28,828 bases of DNA from Paraclostridium ghonii (GCF_023653455.1 NZ_JAKEDR010000021.1:1-28828), one strand, 5' to 3'. Numbered from the stretch's first letter, positions 7,881 to 15,969 are shown. The notes: generated from the sequence alone by a model not told the origin. Numbers and translations: made by a program.

Positions 7881-8483
7881 TTAATTAGTTGATAATTTCA
7901 ACACTTTTCGAAATCTTTTTATAGGTAATAAAACTAATATTATACTAGAAAGTAATCCTTCAACTCCTGAACTTGATATATTATATATACAAGAATAAAG
8001 TACTATATTCATTCCCTCTGGAGCATACTGTCCAAAATATATGACTCCTGATATTATACTTACCAACACACTTAAACTACTTGCAAATAAGCATCCTTTG
8101 AACATATCGCTTTTTTTCTCTTTTCCAAATTCTCCTGCTAATCCAAGTGCCATATTTGATAATATATAATCTAGTAAAAATTGCGCTGGATGCACTACAT
8201 AAGCTCCATTTAATAGTTTTAGTAATCCAAATATTAATCCACCTGTTAGTCCTGCTCCTCGACCATATAATATAGCTAGTAGCATCGTAGGTAACATTGA
8301 AAATAATGTTATACCTCCATCTTGTGGATATCTTATGAACTGTATCATATACAGTGTAAATGATATAGCGCTAAACATAGCCATCATTACTATTTCTTTA
8401 GTGGAAAACTTATTTTTGTTTACATCTTTTATATACATAAAGAATATTATTAAACTTATTATTATAATTACTAAGCTTGACAT
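7881..8483 (-). CDS. thiT: Thiamin ECF transporter S component ThiT, first copy
   Basis: This is a 200-residue polytopic membrane protein. It has GLLKLLNG and HPAQFLLDY, the ThiT signatures, plus FSAISFTLYMIQFIRYP and YAPEGMN shared with its paralogue at 6629-7231. Its start overlaps the tenA 3' end by 13 bases and is preceded by a GAGGCGAAG site within tenA, which points to coupled translation. It supplies the substrate-binding part of an ECF transporter for thiamin or related precursors. Having two ThiT genes around thiE in one operon is uncommon; duplication followed by specialisation is the simplest reading. The energising EcfA/A'/T module is not in the window. Confidence 0.88.
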   Translation of the reverse strand: MSSLVIIIISLIIFFMYIKDVNKNKFSTKEIVMMAMFSAISFTLYMIQFIRYPQDGGITLFSMLPTMLLAILYGRGAGLTGGLIFGLLKLLNGAYVVHPAQFLLDYILSNMALGLAGEFGKEKKSDMFKGCLFASSLSVLVSIISGVIYFGQYAPEGMNIVLYSCIYNISSSGVEGLLSSIILVLLPIKRFRKVLKLSTN

Positions 8484-9148
8484 TTTTTCTTCGCCTCTTC
8501 ATATGCCATATTCCAAAAATCTAATTCATATAAACTTGATTTAACAAATATTTCTTTAAGCTTCTTTGTCTCAATTTCATTTAAGTTCTTGCATAATTCA
8601 TTTGTATATTCTAGCCATTCATTTAATACATCATCAAATTCATTATCTGCATACATCTCTATCCATTCTTTATAGTAGTTATTATTTAGATTTTCTTTAT
8701 AGTTTTCATACAAATAATGACCTATGTAATTGTAACTCCAAGTGCAAGGTAGAGTTGCCATTACTATTTCTTTAACTCCACCTATTAATGAAACAGATTG
8801 CATATAACTTGTATAACTGCTTGAAACCAACTCATATTCGCATTTTTCAGCTTCAATCGGAAGTACCCCTAGCTTTTTCATATACTCAATATGTATAGCA
8901 GCTTCATCTTCTATAGATCCCTTAACTGCATTGTTGAAAAACTTCATTTCTTTAACTGTATCTGCTTTTATTATTCCCATTGCAAAAACTTTAGAGAATT
9001 CTTTTAAATATAAATAGTCTTGTATAAGGTATCTTTTAAATTTATCTTTTGGTAAAGTTCCTTCTCCTATTTCTCTTACGAATGTATGATTTAAATAACT
9101 TTCCCATATATCTTTAACTTCTTCAAATAAGCAATCTGTAAATTTCAT
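8471..9148 (-). CDS. tenA: Aminopyrimidine aminohydrolase / thiaminase II TenA
   Basis: The 225-residue all-helical protein matches TenA, which hydrolyses aminopyrimidine breakdown products of thiamin (and thiamin itself) to recover HMP. The catalytic Cys is in ATLPCTWSY at C135, and D44 (QDYLY) is present; both agree with Bacillus subtilis TenA numbering as I recall it. A C-terminal Glu in YELDFWNMAYEE is also present. The ATG shares one base with the thiM stop (TAATG), a classic coupling arrangement. Its place between thiM and thiT supports a salvage role. Confidence 0.93.
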   Translation of the reverse strand: MKFTDCLFEEVKDIWESYLNHTFVREIGEGTLPKDKFKRYLIQDYLYLKEFSKVFAMGIIKADTVKEMKFFNNAVKGSIEDEAAIHIEYMKKLGVLPIEAEKCEYELVSSSYTSYMQSVSLIGGVKEIVMATLPCTWSYNYIGHYLYENYKENLNNNYYKEWIEMYADNEFDDVLNEWLEYTNELCKNLNEIETKKLKEIFVKSSLYELDFWNMAYEEAKKKCQA

Positions 9149-9933
9149 TAAAATACCTCCATCTTTGAATACAACTTTAGCTTATCTTCATTTAATTTAT
9201 ATACATTGTCCATTAAACTTACTTTAAAACTTCCAATTCCTATATTATCTATATATGCTAATTCTCCACATAAACTCATTGTAAGAACGCCCATTGCAGC
9301 AGAGTTTAAAATATTATTGCTAGCTCCTAAATAACTACCTATTAAACTAGCACTCATGCATCCTGTGCCTGTTATTCCTTTTAACTTAGAAGTTCCATTA
9401 TGTATTTTTATAATTTTTTCTCCATCAGTTACTACATCTATTTTTCCAGTAGCTACTACTATACACTCTAGTTTTTTAGCAACTTTTTTTATTATATCGT
9501 CTATGTTTTCATCATCGTCAAAGGAATCTACACCTTTTCCTTTTACATTAAATCCTCCTATGTACTTAATTTCCGCTACATTACCTTTTATAACATCAAA
9601 CTTTACTTCATTTAATAATTTTTCCACTAGCAAAGCTCTTGAAGATGTAGCAAATACTCCTACTGGATCTAATATAACAGGTTTATTGTGCTTATTTGCT
9701 ATTTTACCAGCTTTTATAAACAGTTCTCTATGAGATGAGTTCATCGTTCCTATATTTATAACAACAGAACTTGCAATAGAGATTATCTCTTCTGCTTCTT
9801 CATAAGAGTAACTCATCAGCGGACTTGCACCTATCGCTAAAGTTACATTTGCACAATCATTTATTGTAACTTCATTAGTATAATGAAGTACTAATGGGTT
9901 TATTTCCTTAACTTTATTTAATAATTCAAACAT
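9148..9933 (-). CDS. thiM: Hydroxyethylthiazole kinase ThiM
   Basis: This 261-residue ribokinase-fold enzyme phosphorylates 4-methyl-5-hydroxyethylthiazole with ATP so that ThiE can use it. Visible motifs are the N-terminal PLVLHYTNEVTINDCAN (typical ThiM substrate loop), GASPLMS, PVILDPVGVFAT, KGN(V)AEI, and the anion hole and catalytic GTGCMSAS, with Cys at residue 192. An AAAGGGAG site precedes the start, and thiD ends 25 bases upstream. tenA begins in the stop codon. Confidence 0.94.
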   Translation of the reverse strand: MFELLNKVKEINPLVLHYTNEVTINDCANVTLAIGASPLMSYSYEEAEEIISIASSVVINIGTMNSSHRELFIKAGKIANKHNKPVILDPVGVFATSSRALLVEKLLNEVKFDVIKGNVAEIKYIGGFNVKGKGVDSFDDDENIDDIIKKVAKKLECIVVATGKIDVVTDGEKIIKIHNGTSKLKGITGTGCMSASLIGSYLGASNNILNSAAMGVLTMSLCGELAYIDNIGIGSFKVSLMDNVYKLNEDKLKLYSKMEVF

Positions 9934-9958
9934 AATTTTATCTCTCCCTTTTTACCTA

Positions 9959-10768
9959 TTACATATATTTATTTGAGTCAAATTTATAAAAATGGTGTAC
10001 TGGTCCTACTCCTTTACCTATGTCAAAACTATGTTTTATAGCATTAGTTATATAGTCTTTTGCATTATAAACGGCTTGTACTACATCAAATCCTAGTGCT
10101 AGATTTGCAGTTATTGCAGACGAAAGTGTGCATCCTGTTCCATGAGTATTTTTTCTATCCAATCTTTCGCTTTTATAAATTTCAAATGTATCTTTGCCTA
10201 TTAAAACGTCTACTGCATCCCCATCTAAGTGTCCACCTTTCATTAACACGTATCGAGGTCCTAGTTCTAATATTTTTTTCCCAACTAACTTCATGTCATC
10301 TAAATTATTAATTTTAATCCCTGTTATTTCCTCAGCCTCTAATGTATTTGGCGTTATTATGTATGCTTTAGGTATAAGATATTTTATTAAATTGTCTTTA
10401 GCCTCAGGTTTTAAAAGTGAATATCCACTTTTAGATATCATTACTGGATCTACAACTAAGTACTTTGGATTATACTTATCTAAAGATTCAACAATCGCCT
10501 TTATTATTTCTGGACTAGATACCATTCCTATTTTTACTGATTTAGGATGTATATCATCAAATACTACCTCTATTTGTTTTTGTATTATTTCTTTACTTAA
10601 ATCTTCTACTAAAAATACTCCCTGAGTGTTTTGTGCAGTTATAGCTGTTATTACACTCATCCCATAAGTTCCTATAGCACTAAATGTCTTTAGGTCTGCT
10701 TGTATACCTGCACCTCCTGATGAGTCTGATCCTGCTATTGTAAGTGTTGGCACTTTATACTTTCCCAT
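9959..10768 (-). CDS. thiD: Hydroxymethylpyrimidine / phosphomethylpyrimidine kinase ThiD
   Basis: The 269-residue ribokinase-fold protein phosphorylates HMP twice to HMP pyrophosphate, the ThiE substrate. Motifs include [17 protein letters not shown] (13-29), [43 protein letters not shown] and the catalytic [11 protein letters not shown] (from residue 209). It is the first gene behind the TPP riboswitch and sets the order thiD-thiM-tenA-thiT-thiE-thiT. Pyridoxal kinase is a related alternative, but context and the signature favour ThiD. Confidence 0.94.
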   Translation of the reverse strand: MGKYKVPTLTIAGSDSSGGAGIQADLKTFSAIGTYGMSVITAITAQNTQGVFLVEDLSKEIIQKQIEVVFDDIHPKSVKIGMVSSPEIIKAIVESLDKYNPKYLVVDPVMISKSGYSLLKPEAKDNLIKYLIPKAYIITPNTLEAEEITGIKINNLDDMKLVGKKILELGPRYVLMKGGHLDGDAVDVLIGKDTFEIYKSERLDRKNTHGTGCTLSSAITANLALGFDVVQAVYNAKDYITNAIKHSFDIGKGVGPVHHFYKFDSNKYM

Positions 10769-10796
10769 TAGATGTTTCCCCCTTAATTATTGGAAT

Positions 10797-10832
10797 TTAA
10801 AAAAGCTATATCCCCTAGGAATATAGCTTTTA
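10797..10832 (-). terminator. Expression-platform terminator of the TPP riboswitch
   Basis: AAAAGCTATAT (10801-10811) pairs perfectly with ATATAGCTTTT (10821-10831). On the minus strand the hairpin is followed by further T residues. It lies between the aptamer and thiD and would stop transcription when TPP is bound. Confidence 0.85.
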
Positions 10833-10866
10833 ATTTACTATGCAAATAAATTTCATTTGTATATTT

Positions 10867-10960
10867 AGTAAAGCTTTCCTACGCTGGTATTATCCAGATC
10901 AGGTTTGAGGGTTAATGAATAAATCATCTCTCAGCCATTAAGGCACCCCTAGCTATTTAT
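10867..10960 (-). ncRNA. TPP riboswitch (THI element)
   Basis: The minus strand shows the full THI-box core: TAGGGGTGCC, GGCTGAGAGATGA, ACCCTCAAACCTGATCTGGATAATACCAGCGTAGGAA, with closing AGCT/AGCT pairing. It binds thiamin pyrophosphate. With the terminator at 10797-10832 it turns off the salvage operon when thiamin pyrophosphate is plentiful. Boundaries are accurate to a few bases. Confidence 0.97.
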
Positions 10961-10976
10961 TTTAGATTACAGTTTA

Positions 10977-11004
10977 ATTATAGCTCACTAAATTTTTATG
11001 TCAA
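10977..11004 (-). promoter_or_regulatory. Consensus sigma-A promoter of the thiamin operon
   Basis: A perfect TTGACA (11004-10999), a 16-base spacer and a perfect TATAAT (10982-10977) lie on the minus strand, just upstream of the TPP riboswitch and 23 bases from the preceding symporter stop. Confidence 0.88.
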
Positions 11005-11027
11005 TAAAAAATCATATAAATTTCTTA

Positions 11028-12284
11028 CTAAGCTATTTCTGCAGAATCTATATTAACTTCTTCAAATTCTTTTTCACTACTTGCAACTACAAGTGTACAA
11101 GTGTTATCTCCCATAACATTTACTGTAGTTCTAAACATATCTATTATTCTTTCTACTCCCATTATAAGTCCAATACCCTCAAGTGGAAGTCCTACTGATT
11201 GAATCACCATAGATAACATTATCATACCAACACCTGGAACTCCTGCTGTTCCAACTGATGCTAAAGTCGCTGTTAATACTATTGTTAACATATCATTTAA
11301 TCCTAAGTGAACTCCATACACTTGTGCTATAAATAAAGCTGCTACACCTTGCATTATAGCTGTTCCGTCCATATTTATAGTAGCTCCCATAGGAATTGTA
11401 AATGAACGTATACTTTTGCTAACACCCATTTCTTCCATAAGTTCTAAACTTACTGGAACTGAAGCATTGCTTGATGCAGTTGAAAAAGTAACTGCAGCTA
11501 CCTTTGGAAATTTACGTACAAAACCTATAAAACTAAACTTAGTAAATAATTTTAATGAACCTCCATAAACTACTACTACATGTAGTAAAAGCCCAAGTAA
11601 AACAACTAATATATACTTTACTAGTGAACCTATAGCATCTATTCCTACTGTTGCAAAAGTATTTGTAATAAGAGCAAATACCCCAAAAGGAGCAAACATC
11701 ATTATTACGCTTACCATTTTCATGCAAACTTCATTTGCACACTCAAAAGCCTTTTTTAAAGGTTTTGCCTTTTCTCCCACTAAGCTAATCGATATTCCTG
11801 TAAGCATTGCAAAGAATATTATTTGTAACATTTCACCGTTTGCAAAAGCCTCTATAGGATTTGATGGAATCATGTTTAATATTACCTCTGGTAATGACTG
11901 GTTTTCAGCGATCTTTGTAGATTGAGTTGCTACAGTACCTAAGTCAAGTCCAGCTCCTGGCTTTAGTAAAACTCCTAATGTTAAAGATATACAAATAGCT
12001 ATAGCTGTTGTCATTAGATAAAATCCCATAGTTTTAAATCCGATTCTACCTAACTTCTTTATGTCTTCCATAGCCGATACTCCACATACTAATGATACAA
12101 ATACCAAAGGTACTACCATCATTTTTATAGCTTTTGTGAATCCATTTCCTATTACATTTATAATTCCGCCCAATATAACTGTATCCTTAATATAACTACT
12201 TGACATTTTGCTAAGTAACACACCAAATATTATTCCTAAAAATAATCCAATTAATATTTTGCTTGTTAATCCAACTTTCTTCAT
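11028..12284 (-). CDS. Dicarboxylate/amino acid:cation symporter (DAACS family)
   Basis: This is a GltP/GltT/DctA-type sodium- or proton-coupled transporter of the cytoplasmic membrane. Signatures include the serine-rich hairpin AAVTFSTASSNASVPVS, the TM7 motif IPMGATINMDGTA and the TM8 motif DMFRTTVNVMGDNTC. The longer frame begins at 12299, but GGAGGAC lies inside its first codons and sits 7 bases before the ATG at 12284. I therefore take 12284, giving 418 residues. The TM8 Arg in this motif is typical of acidic substrates, but substrate and coupling ion cannot be fixed from sequence. No terminator was seen before the thiamin promoter 23 bases downstream. Confidence 0.9.
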   Translation of the reverse strand: MKKVGLTSKILIGLFLGIIFGVLLSKMSSSYIKDTVILGGIINVIGNGFTKAIKMMVVPLVFVSLVCGVSAMEDIKKLGRIGFKTMGFYLMTTAIAICISLTLGVLLKPGAGLDLGTVATQSTKIAENQSLPEVILNMIPSNPIEAFANGEMLQIIFFAMLTGISISLVGEKAKPLKKAFECANEVCMKMVSVIMMFAPFGVFALITNTFATVGIDAIGSLVKYILVVLLGLLLHVVVVYGGSLKLFTKFSFIGFVRKFPKVAAVTFSTASSNASVPVSLELMEEMGVSKSIRSFTIPMGATINMDGTAIMQGVAALFIAQVYGVHLGLNDMLTIVLTATLASVGTAGVPGVGMIMLSMVIQSVGLPLEGIGLIMGVERIIDMFRTTVNVMGDNTCTLVVASSEKEFEEVNIDSAEIA

Positions 12285-12316
12285 ATATATGTCCTCCATC
12301 TCTTTTTCATATTTAT

Positions 12317-12322
12317 ATTATA
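12317..12322 (-). promoter_or_regulatory. Possible -10 element for the symporter gene
   Basis: TATAAT on the minus strand lies 32 bases upstream of the chosen ATG. The -35 region (TACAAA at 17 bases spacing) is weak, so this is tentative. Confidence 0.35.
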
Positions 12323-12385
12323 CACTAAATTCTATATTTTTTGTAATTTTTTAAAGTTCGAAGTTATTTTAACCTCTACAAACTT

Positions 12386-12436
12386 AACATAATAAAGTTA
12401 ATTTTACTTTAACTTTATTATGTTGTGTTTTTGTTT
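12386..12436 (+). terminator. Perfect 16-bp hairpin upstream of the symporter gene
   Basis: AACATAATAAAGTTAA (12386-12401) pairs perfectly with 12409-12424 around a 7-base loop. On the plus strand it is followed by GTGTTTTTGTTT, so it could end plus-strand transcripts. No plus-strand gene lies upstream, so it may instead be a cis-acting site or operator in the symporter control region. Confidence 0.4.
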
Positions 12437-12550
12437 AATATGACTTTATATATAATCCAAAATCAGCTTAAAAAACTTAATTTTCAAACTATTATAGATT
12501 TTTATTTGAATTCATTCATACTTTTACGATTGTTTTATGTGTTTAAACAA

Positions 12551-12597
12551 AAAAAAGACGGTACATAAGCAACTTTGCTTAACGTACCATCTTTTCT
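12551..12597 (-). terminator. Terminator after the SH3-3D gene
   Basis: AAAAGACGGTACATAAGC (12553-12570) pairs with GCTTAACGTACCATCTTTT (12577-12595) with minor mismatches. A long T tract follows on the minus strand. It starts 11 bases from the stop. Confidence 0.85.
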
Positions 12598-12605
12598 AAA
12601 ATTAA

Positions 12606-13469
12606 TTATTTTAATATCTTTATTTCCATATTTTGTCTTCCAAATTTCACACACTCTGATTCACTATTCATGAATATATCTATTCTTTTTCCTTTTATAG
12701 CACTTCCTGTATCTTCAGCTGTAAATACCATGTCAAATTTAGGTATATATACTTTTGTTCCATATGGTATAACAGAAGGATCAACCGCTATAGTTCCCCA
12801 TTTAGGAGTAGTTCCTGTTGAAGTTATAGTATCTCCTGCATATGCAGTTGCTTCTACTGACATTGAAGCCCCATTATTACTATTAGATGAATTAGTCTCT
12901 TGTGGCTTAGAAGAATTATTTGTAGCACTTGCTACCGTTGATTCACTCTTAACCTTTTTTACCGGAGCATTAGCTTGTTTTTGTTCTTTCTCTTTAGCTT
13001 GAGACTCAGTTAATACGTAATCTCCGCAAATCCATCCTTCTTTTTTATCATCTAATTTAATTCTATACCAGTTATCTTGTTCTTCTAAAAGTGTAACTTC
13101 TGTATCTTTATCTAACATATCTATTTTTTTATGTTCTGTAGCTGGTCCTGTTCTTACATTTAATTTACTAGCAGTTACAGTTCCATTTTCTTTATCTGTA
13201 TATTTTCCACTTACCCATCCTTCATTTCCATCTGCAAGCTTTATTTTGTTCCATCCCTTATTCGTTTCTAAGATTTCAACAACTATACCTCTGTCTAACG
13301 ACCCTATTCTTTGCTCTTCTATTGATGGGCCTCTTCTTACATTTAAAGTTTCTACATTAACTACTTCTCTTTCTCCTGCATATATATGGCTTGTAGATGC
13401 ATAAAACCCTCCTACAACTAATCCCAATGCTAAAACTAACGATTTTTTTGTTCTTTTATTCATACTCAT
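12606..13469 (-). CDS. Secreted cell-wall protein with two SH3 domains and a 3D domain
   Basis: The 287-residue protein has an N-terminal signal peptide (positive start, hydrophobic 10-25, probable cleavage near residue 31). Two bacterial SH3 repeats follow (about 34-96 and 98-157), each with LNVR.GP. Then comes a Lys/Ser/Asn-rich linker (about 160-204) and a C-terminal 3D domain. The 3D aspartates are visible in AVDPSVIPYGTKVYI, TAEDTG and GKRIDIFM. This fold is shared with YocH, the Rpf-like proteins and MltA-type lytic transglycosylases, so cleavage or remodelling of peptidoglycan outside the cell is likely. A GGAGGG site precedes the start. The upstream region holds a good promoter and WalR-like boxes. 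Confidence 0.9.
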   Translation of the reverse strand: MSMNKRTKKSLVLALGLVVGGFYASTSHIYAGEREVVNVETLNVRRGPSIEEQRIGSLDRGIVVEILETNKGWNKIKLADGNEGWVSGKYTDKENGTVTASKLNVRTGPATEHKKIDMLDKDTEVTLLEEQDNWYRIKLDDKKEGWICGDYVLTESQAKEKEQKQANAPVKKVKSESTVASATNNSSKPQETNSSNSNNGASMSVEATAYAGDTITSTGTTPKWGTIAVDPSVIPYGTKVYIPKFDMVFTAEDTGSAIKGKRIDIFMNSESECVKFGRQNMEIKILK

Positions 13470-13551
13470 AATATCCCTCCATTAATTTAAAATAAGTAAA
13501 AATCATATATTATTGACCATATTGTCTGGTAAAATTCATACTCTTCAATTT

Positions 13552-13568
13552 TGTTACTTTTCTGTAAC
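13552..13568 (+). promoter_or_regulatory. WalR-like box, plus orientation
   Basis: TGTTAC-N5-TGTAAC (13552-13557 and 13563-13568) fits the WalR (YycF) consensus TGTWAH-N5-TGTWAH. It lies at or just past the predicted start of the SH3-3D transcript, where binding could repress. Confidence 0.45.
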
Positions 13569-13576
13569 TTTTATTA

Positions 13577-13605
13577 ATAATAATATATTTTAGATAGTTT
13601 GTAAA
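13577..13605 (-). promoter_or_regulatory. Promoter of the SH3-3D gene
   Basis: TTTACA (13605-13600), a 17-base spacer and TATTAT (13582-13577) lie on the minus strand; each hexamer matches consensus at five of six positions. The predicted transcript start is near 13570, leaving a leader of about 100 bases. Confidence 0.6.
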
Positions 13606-13633
13606 CACATTTTCTATAATTACCAGAAAAAGG

Positions 13634-13662
13634 GTTACAAATTAGTTACAAATTTAGTAACA
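13634..13662 (-). promoter_or_regulatory. WalR-like direct repeat upstream of the SH3-3D promoter
   Basis: The minus strand reads TGTTAC, six bases, TGTAAC, five bases (TAATT), TGTAAC. The last two (13650-13645 and 13639-13634) form an exact TGTWAH-N5-TGTWAH WalR consensus. The pair is centred about 72 bases upstream of the predicted start, a plausible activator position. Confidence 0.5.
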
Positions 13663-13731
13663 ATTCTAGGTTTAAGCCCCCTATCTCTTAGTGTATAAAT
13701 AATTGTATATATTAATATGGAGGTAGCCCTT

Positions 13732-13926
13732 ATGGTAAATTTCTGTTCAATGTGCTCTGGTATTAACAAAGACGACCTAAGAATAGCTTTATTAGAAACT
13801 AATATAGAAGAGGACTGCATATATGAATGTGGATCAAAATTTACAGGTTATGTAGATGATGAACTAGTAACAGCAAAAGACGAGGAAGATTTTATAAATC
13901 AAACCTTAGAAATTTTAAATAGATAA
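13732..13926 (+). CDS. Small Cys-containing protein, DUF1450/YuzB-like
   Basis: This is the only clear plus-strand gene. An upstream in-frame ATG exists at 13717, but GGAGGTAG lies just after it and 5 bases before the ATG at 13732, which I choose; this gives 64 residues. The protein starts MVNFCSMCSGINKDDLR and has ECGSKFTGYVDDELVTAKDEEDF. This layout resembles DUF1450, a small redox-like family with an N-terminal FC, a central C.xxCG and a VNGE.V stretch, but the CxxC after the second Cys is absent here. Function is unknown. The gene is divergent from the SH3-3D gene. A weak promoter (TTTAAG, 17 bases, TATAAA) ends about 30 bases upstream of the ATG. Confidence 0.7.
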   Translation: MVNFCSMCSGINKDDLRIALLETNIEEDCIYECGSKFTGYVDDELVTAKDEEDFINQTLEILNR

Positions 13927-13959
13927 GACTTATTTCATTATTTATTATCGATACCCTTT

Positions 13960-14040
13960 GATAGGGTTCTATATATACTGACGAAACGTTAAAGCCAATA
14001 TTTTCGGCTTTAGTGGAGGAAGTATATATAGAACCTTATC
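13960..14040 (+). repeat. Structured repeat family 1, copy B (full form)
   Basis: The outer arms GATAGGGTTCTATATATACT and AGTATATATAGAACCTTATC pair along all 20 positions, with one G-U pair in the plus orientation only. Inside are CTGACGAAACGTTAAAGCC and, after a short loop, GGCTTTAGTGGAGGA, which form an inner stem of up to 10 bp (CGTTAAAGCC with GGCTTTAGTG). The two stems are joined by an unequal purine-rich internal loop (GACGAAA opposite GAGGA). It lies 34 bases after the stop of the plus-strand small gene, in the same direction. Confidence 0.8.
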
Positions 14041-14054
14041 CCTAAGTAAATTAC

Positions 14055-14092
14055 AATAAAAAAATGAGTGAAGTTACCTTCACTCATTTATA
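14055..14092 (-). terminator. Terminator after the APC permease gene (possibly bidirectional)
   Basis: AAATGAGTGAAG (14062-14073) pairs perfectly with CTTCACTCATTT (14078-14089) around TTAC. On the minus strand seven T residues follow. It also lies downstream of the convergent small plus-strand gene. Confidence 0.85.
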
Positions 14093-14110
14093 TATGTTTA
14101 ACTAACTTTA

Positions 14111-15559
14111 TTAATTAGATGTCTTTTCACTTCCATTAGTTCTCTTAGCTATAACAGGTAATATTAATCCTATTCCCATTAATACTAAAGGTGTTATAAT
14201 ATTTAAACCAACTTTAAATACCCATTCAGAAGTAAATACCGTAGCATCTGTAGAGAACATCCCCATTATACATGCAAATGCTGTAAATCCAAAACACCAA
14301 AGTCCAACTAAGAATCCTAATTTGTCACTCTTTATAAATTTATAGTCAGTTTTGAATTGACTGCTCATCTTCTTAAGACCCATGTAAGCTAAGAATACCC
14401 ATAAGTATCTCATTGGCATTACAACTGCATTTAATTTTAACAACGATTCAAATAAATCGTTAGTACTACCTATTCCTAATGCTGGAACTATTATTAAACT
14501 AGAAACTAGTATAGCAGTCATTATATATCCATTAACTAAAACGCCATTTTTATTTGTTTTAGATAACGCCTTAGGTATAAAATTAGAATCAGCTTCCCCT
14601 AGTAAAACTCTAAGTGGTGCATCTATTGAGAATACTAAAGCTGATAATTGCGCTGCTGTATTAGCTAATGCATAAACTATAACGAATAAACTACCTAATC
14701 CATAATGCTCTCCTAATAATTGGAATGCATAGTATTGACCATTCATCATTAAGTCTTCTGGTATAGCGTTAGCATTAAACATCATCCCCATAGCTATTGA
14801 TCCTAAAAGTGCACATACAGCAACCATTCCAGCTAAAACCAACATTCCTTTAGGGAAGTTTTTAGATGGATTTTTAGTATTGTTTACGTATGGAGCTATT
14901 TTTTCACACCCTCCAACAGCAAATACTAACATTGATAAAGTTGTTAAATATGCAAAATCAAATTTAGGTACAAATGACTTAGGTGTTATATTAGGTGTTG
15001 CAACATGACCTGTTATAGCTGGAGCTGCTAATCCTAATACTATGTATAATAAAGACATAACAAACATTGAGGTACCTGCTACGTTACCTATAACCTTTAA
15101 TACTTTTATTCCCTTTGTTGAAACATATAAAAACACTAAAAATACTACAAGTACCATTCCTTGTAATATTAAAGGATTTAATCCCTTTAACGTTGTAGCT
15201 AAATCTCCTGATGGACTAACTGCCCAAGAAAGTGCTATTAATAAAGATTGTGGCTTTTGTGCTAAGTAAGGCACATGTACAACCCAATATGTCCACCCTG
15301 CCATAAATGCAAGCATTGGTGTTGTAGTTGATTTTATCCAAGCTGAAACTCCCCCTTGAGAATCTTTAAATGCAGACCCTAATTCTCCAACCATTAATGT
15401 ATATGGTACAAAGTATAAAGCTATCATGAATATCCACGAGAATACTACAGTAAGCCCTTGATTTGCAAAGTTATTAACAACATTTCCAAATCCCCATACC
15501 ATGACAAATCCCATCAAGGCAATATTTTGCCATTTTAAATTTCTATTTTGATCAGGCAT
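14111..15559 (-). CDS. APC-superfamily amino acid permease
   Basis: The 482-residue protein has about twelve membrane segments and no signal peptide. The N-terminal region MGFVMVWGFGNVVNN and the TM6-like FAVGGCEKIAPYVNNTKNPSKNFPKG follow the APC pattern (a substrate-site glycine-rich helix break and the conserved GxE..). It resembles the glutamate/GABA antiporter-like subgroup (GadC/YjeM/YveA), so exchange or uptake of an amino acid across the cytoplasmic membrane is likely, but the substrate cannot be fixed. A long G run (GGGGGG) serves as ribosome binding site. It is a single-gene unit with a consensus promoter at 15601-15628 and a terminator. Confidence 0.85.
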   Translation of the reverse strand: MPDQNRNLKWQNIALMGFVMVWGFGNVVNNFANQGLTVVFSWIFMIALYFVPYTLMVGELGSAFKDSQGGVSAWIKSTTTPMLAFMAGWTYWVVHVPYLAQKPQSLLIALSWAVSPSGDLATTLKGLNPLILQGMVLVVFLVFLYVSTKGIKVLKVIGNVAGTSMFVMSLLYIVLGLAAPAITGHVATPNITPKSFVPKFDFAYLTTLSMLVFAVGGCEKIAPYVNNTKNPSKNFPKGMLVLAGMVAVCALLGSIAMGMMFNANAIPEDLMMNGQYYAFQLLGEHYGLGSLFVIVYALANTAAQLSALVFSIDAPLRVLLGEADSNFIPKALSKTNKNGVLVNGYIMTAILVSSLIIVPALGIGSTNDLFESLLKLNAVVMPMRYLWVFLAYMGLKKMSSQFKTDYKFIKSDKLGFLVGLWCFGFTAFACIMGMFSTDATVFTSEWVFKVGLNIITPLVLMGIGLILPVIAKRTNGSEKTSN

Positions 15560-15600
15560 AGATCTTTTCCCCCCAAAAAATTTATATGATTACACTCTAT

Positions 15601-15628
15601 ATTATATATAGTTATTATTTATTGTCAA
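15601..15628 (-). promoter_or_regulatory. Consensus sigma-A promoter of the APC permease gene
   Basis: A perfect TTGACA (15628-15623), a 16-base spacer and a perfect TATAAT (15606-15601) lie on the minus strand. The 10-base palindrome GCAATATTGC sits directly upstream of the -35 (about 15630-15639) and could be an operator. Confidence 0.8.
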
Positions 15629-15639
15629 CGCAATATTGC

Positions 15640-15965
15640 AATCATTTTCCCAACCCATTTCATTCCATTTTTTTCTTAATATTTTGATAATTAATTTTTT
15701 CTATTTATATTCTTTTCAAAATCTAAAATTATATATTTTATAATTTTTAATTATTTTTTAAAATTACTATTATTTATAATACAATTTAAATCTTTTATAA
15801 TTTTATTTTTGATATATTTTCAATCACTTCTTTCATTTTCTATAATTAAATTTTAAATGTTAATTTTTTGTTTTTTATAAAAATTTTTTTATGCTTAATG
15901 AAATTACGTTTACAAAAACTATGGATAACCTATGATACTTAATTATACCAATTAATATGTTTTGG
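15640..15965. other. AT-rich intergenic stretch with no gene seen
   Basis: This stretch between the permease promoter and the terminator at 15970 is extremely AT-rich, with many T and A runs. I see no credible ORF with a ribosome binding site, no riboswitch and no repeat shared with the rest of the window. Confidence 0.6.
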
Positions 15966-15969
15966 GCGC

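Noticed and set aside
12285..12299. Upstream ATG of the symporter gene
   Set aside because: The ribosome binding site GGAGGA lies within these codons and is correctly spaced for the ATG at 12284.
13717..13731. Upstream ATG of the DUF1450-like gene
   Set aside because: GGAGGTAG follows it and serves the ATG at 13732.
13635..13820. Minus-strand open frame of 61 codons
   Set aside because: It is antisense to the small plus-strand gene and covers the WalR-like boxes. No suitable ribosome binding site was seen.
13976..14020. CTGACGAAAC in family 1 read as a hammerhead ribozyme core
   Set aside because: The hammerhead needs CUGANGA, a stem II hairpin, then GAAA, and an NUH cleavage site. There is no stem II and no clear NUH before the outer stem.
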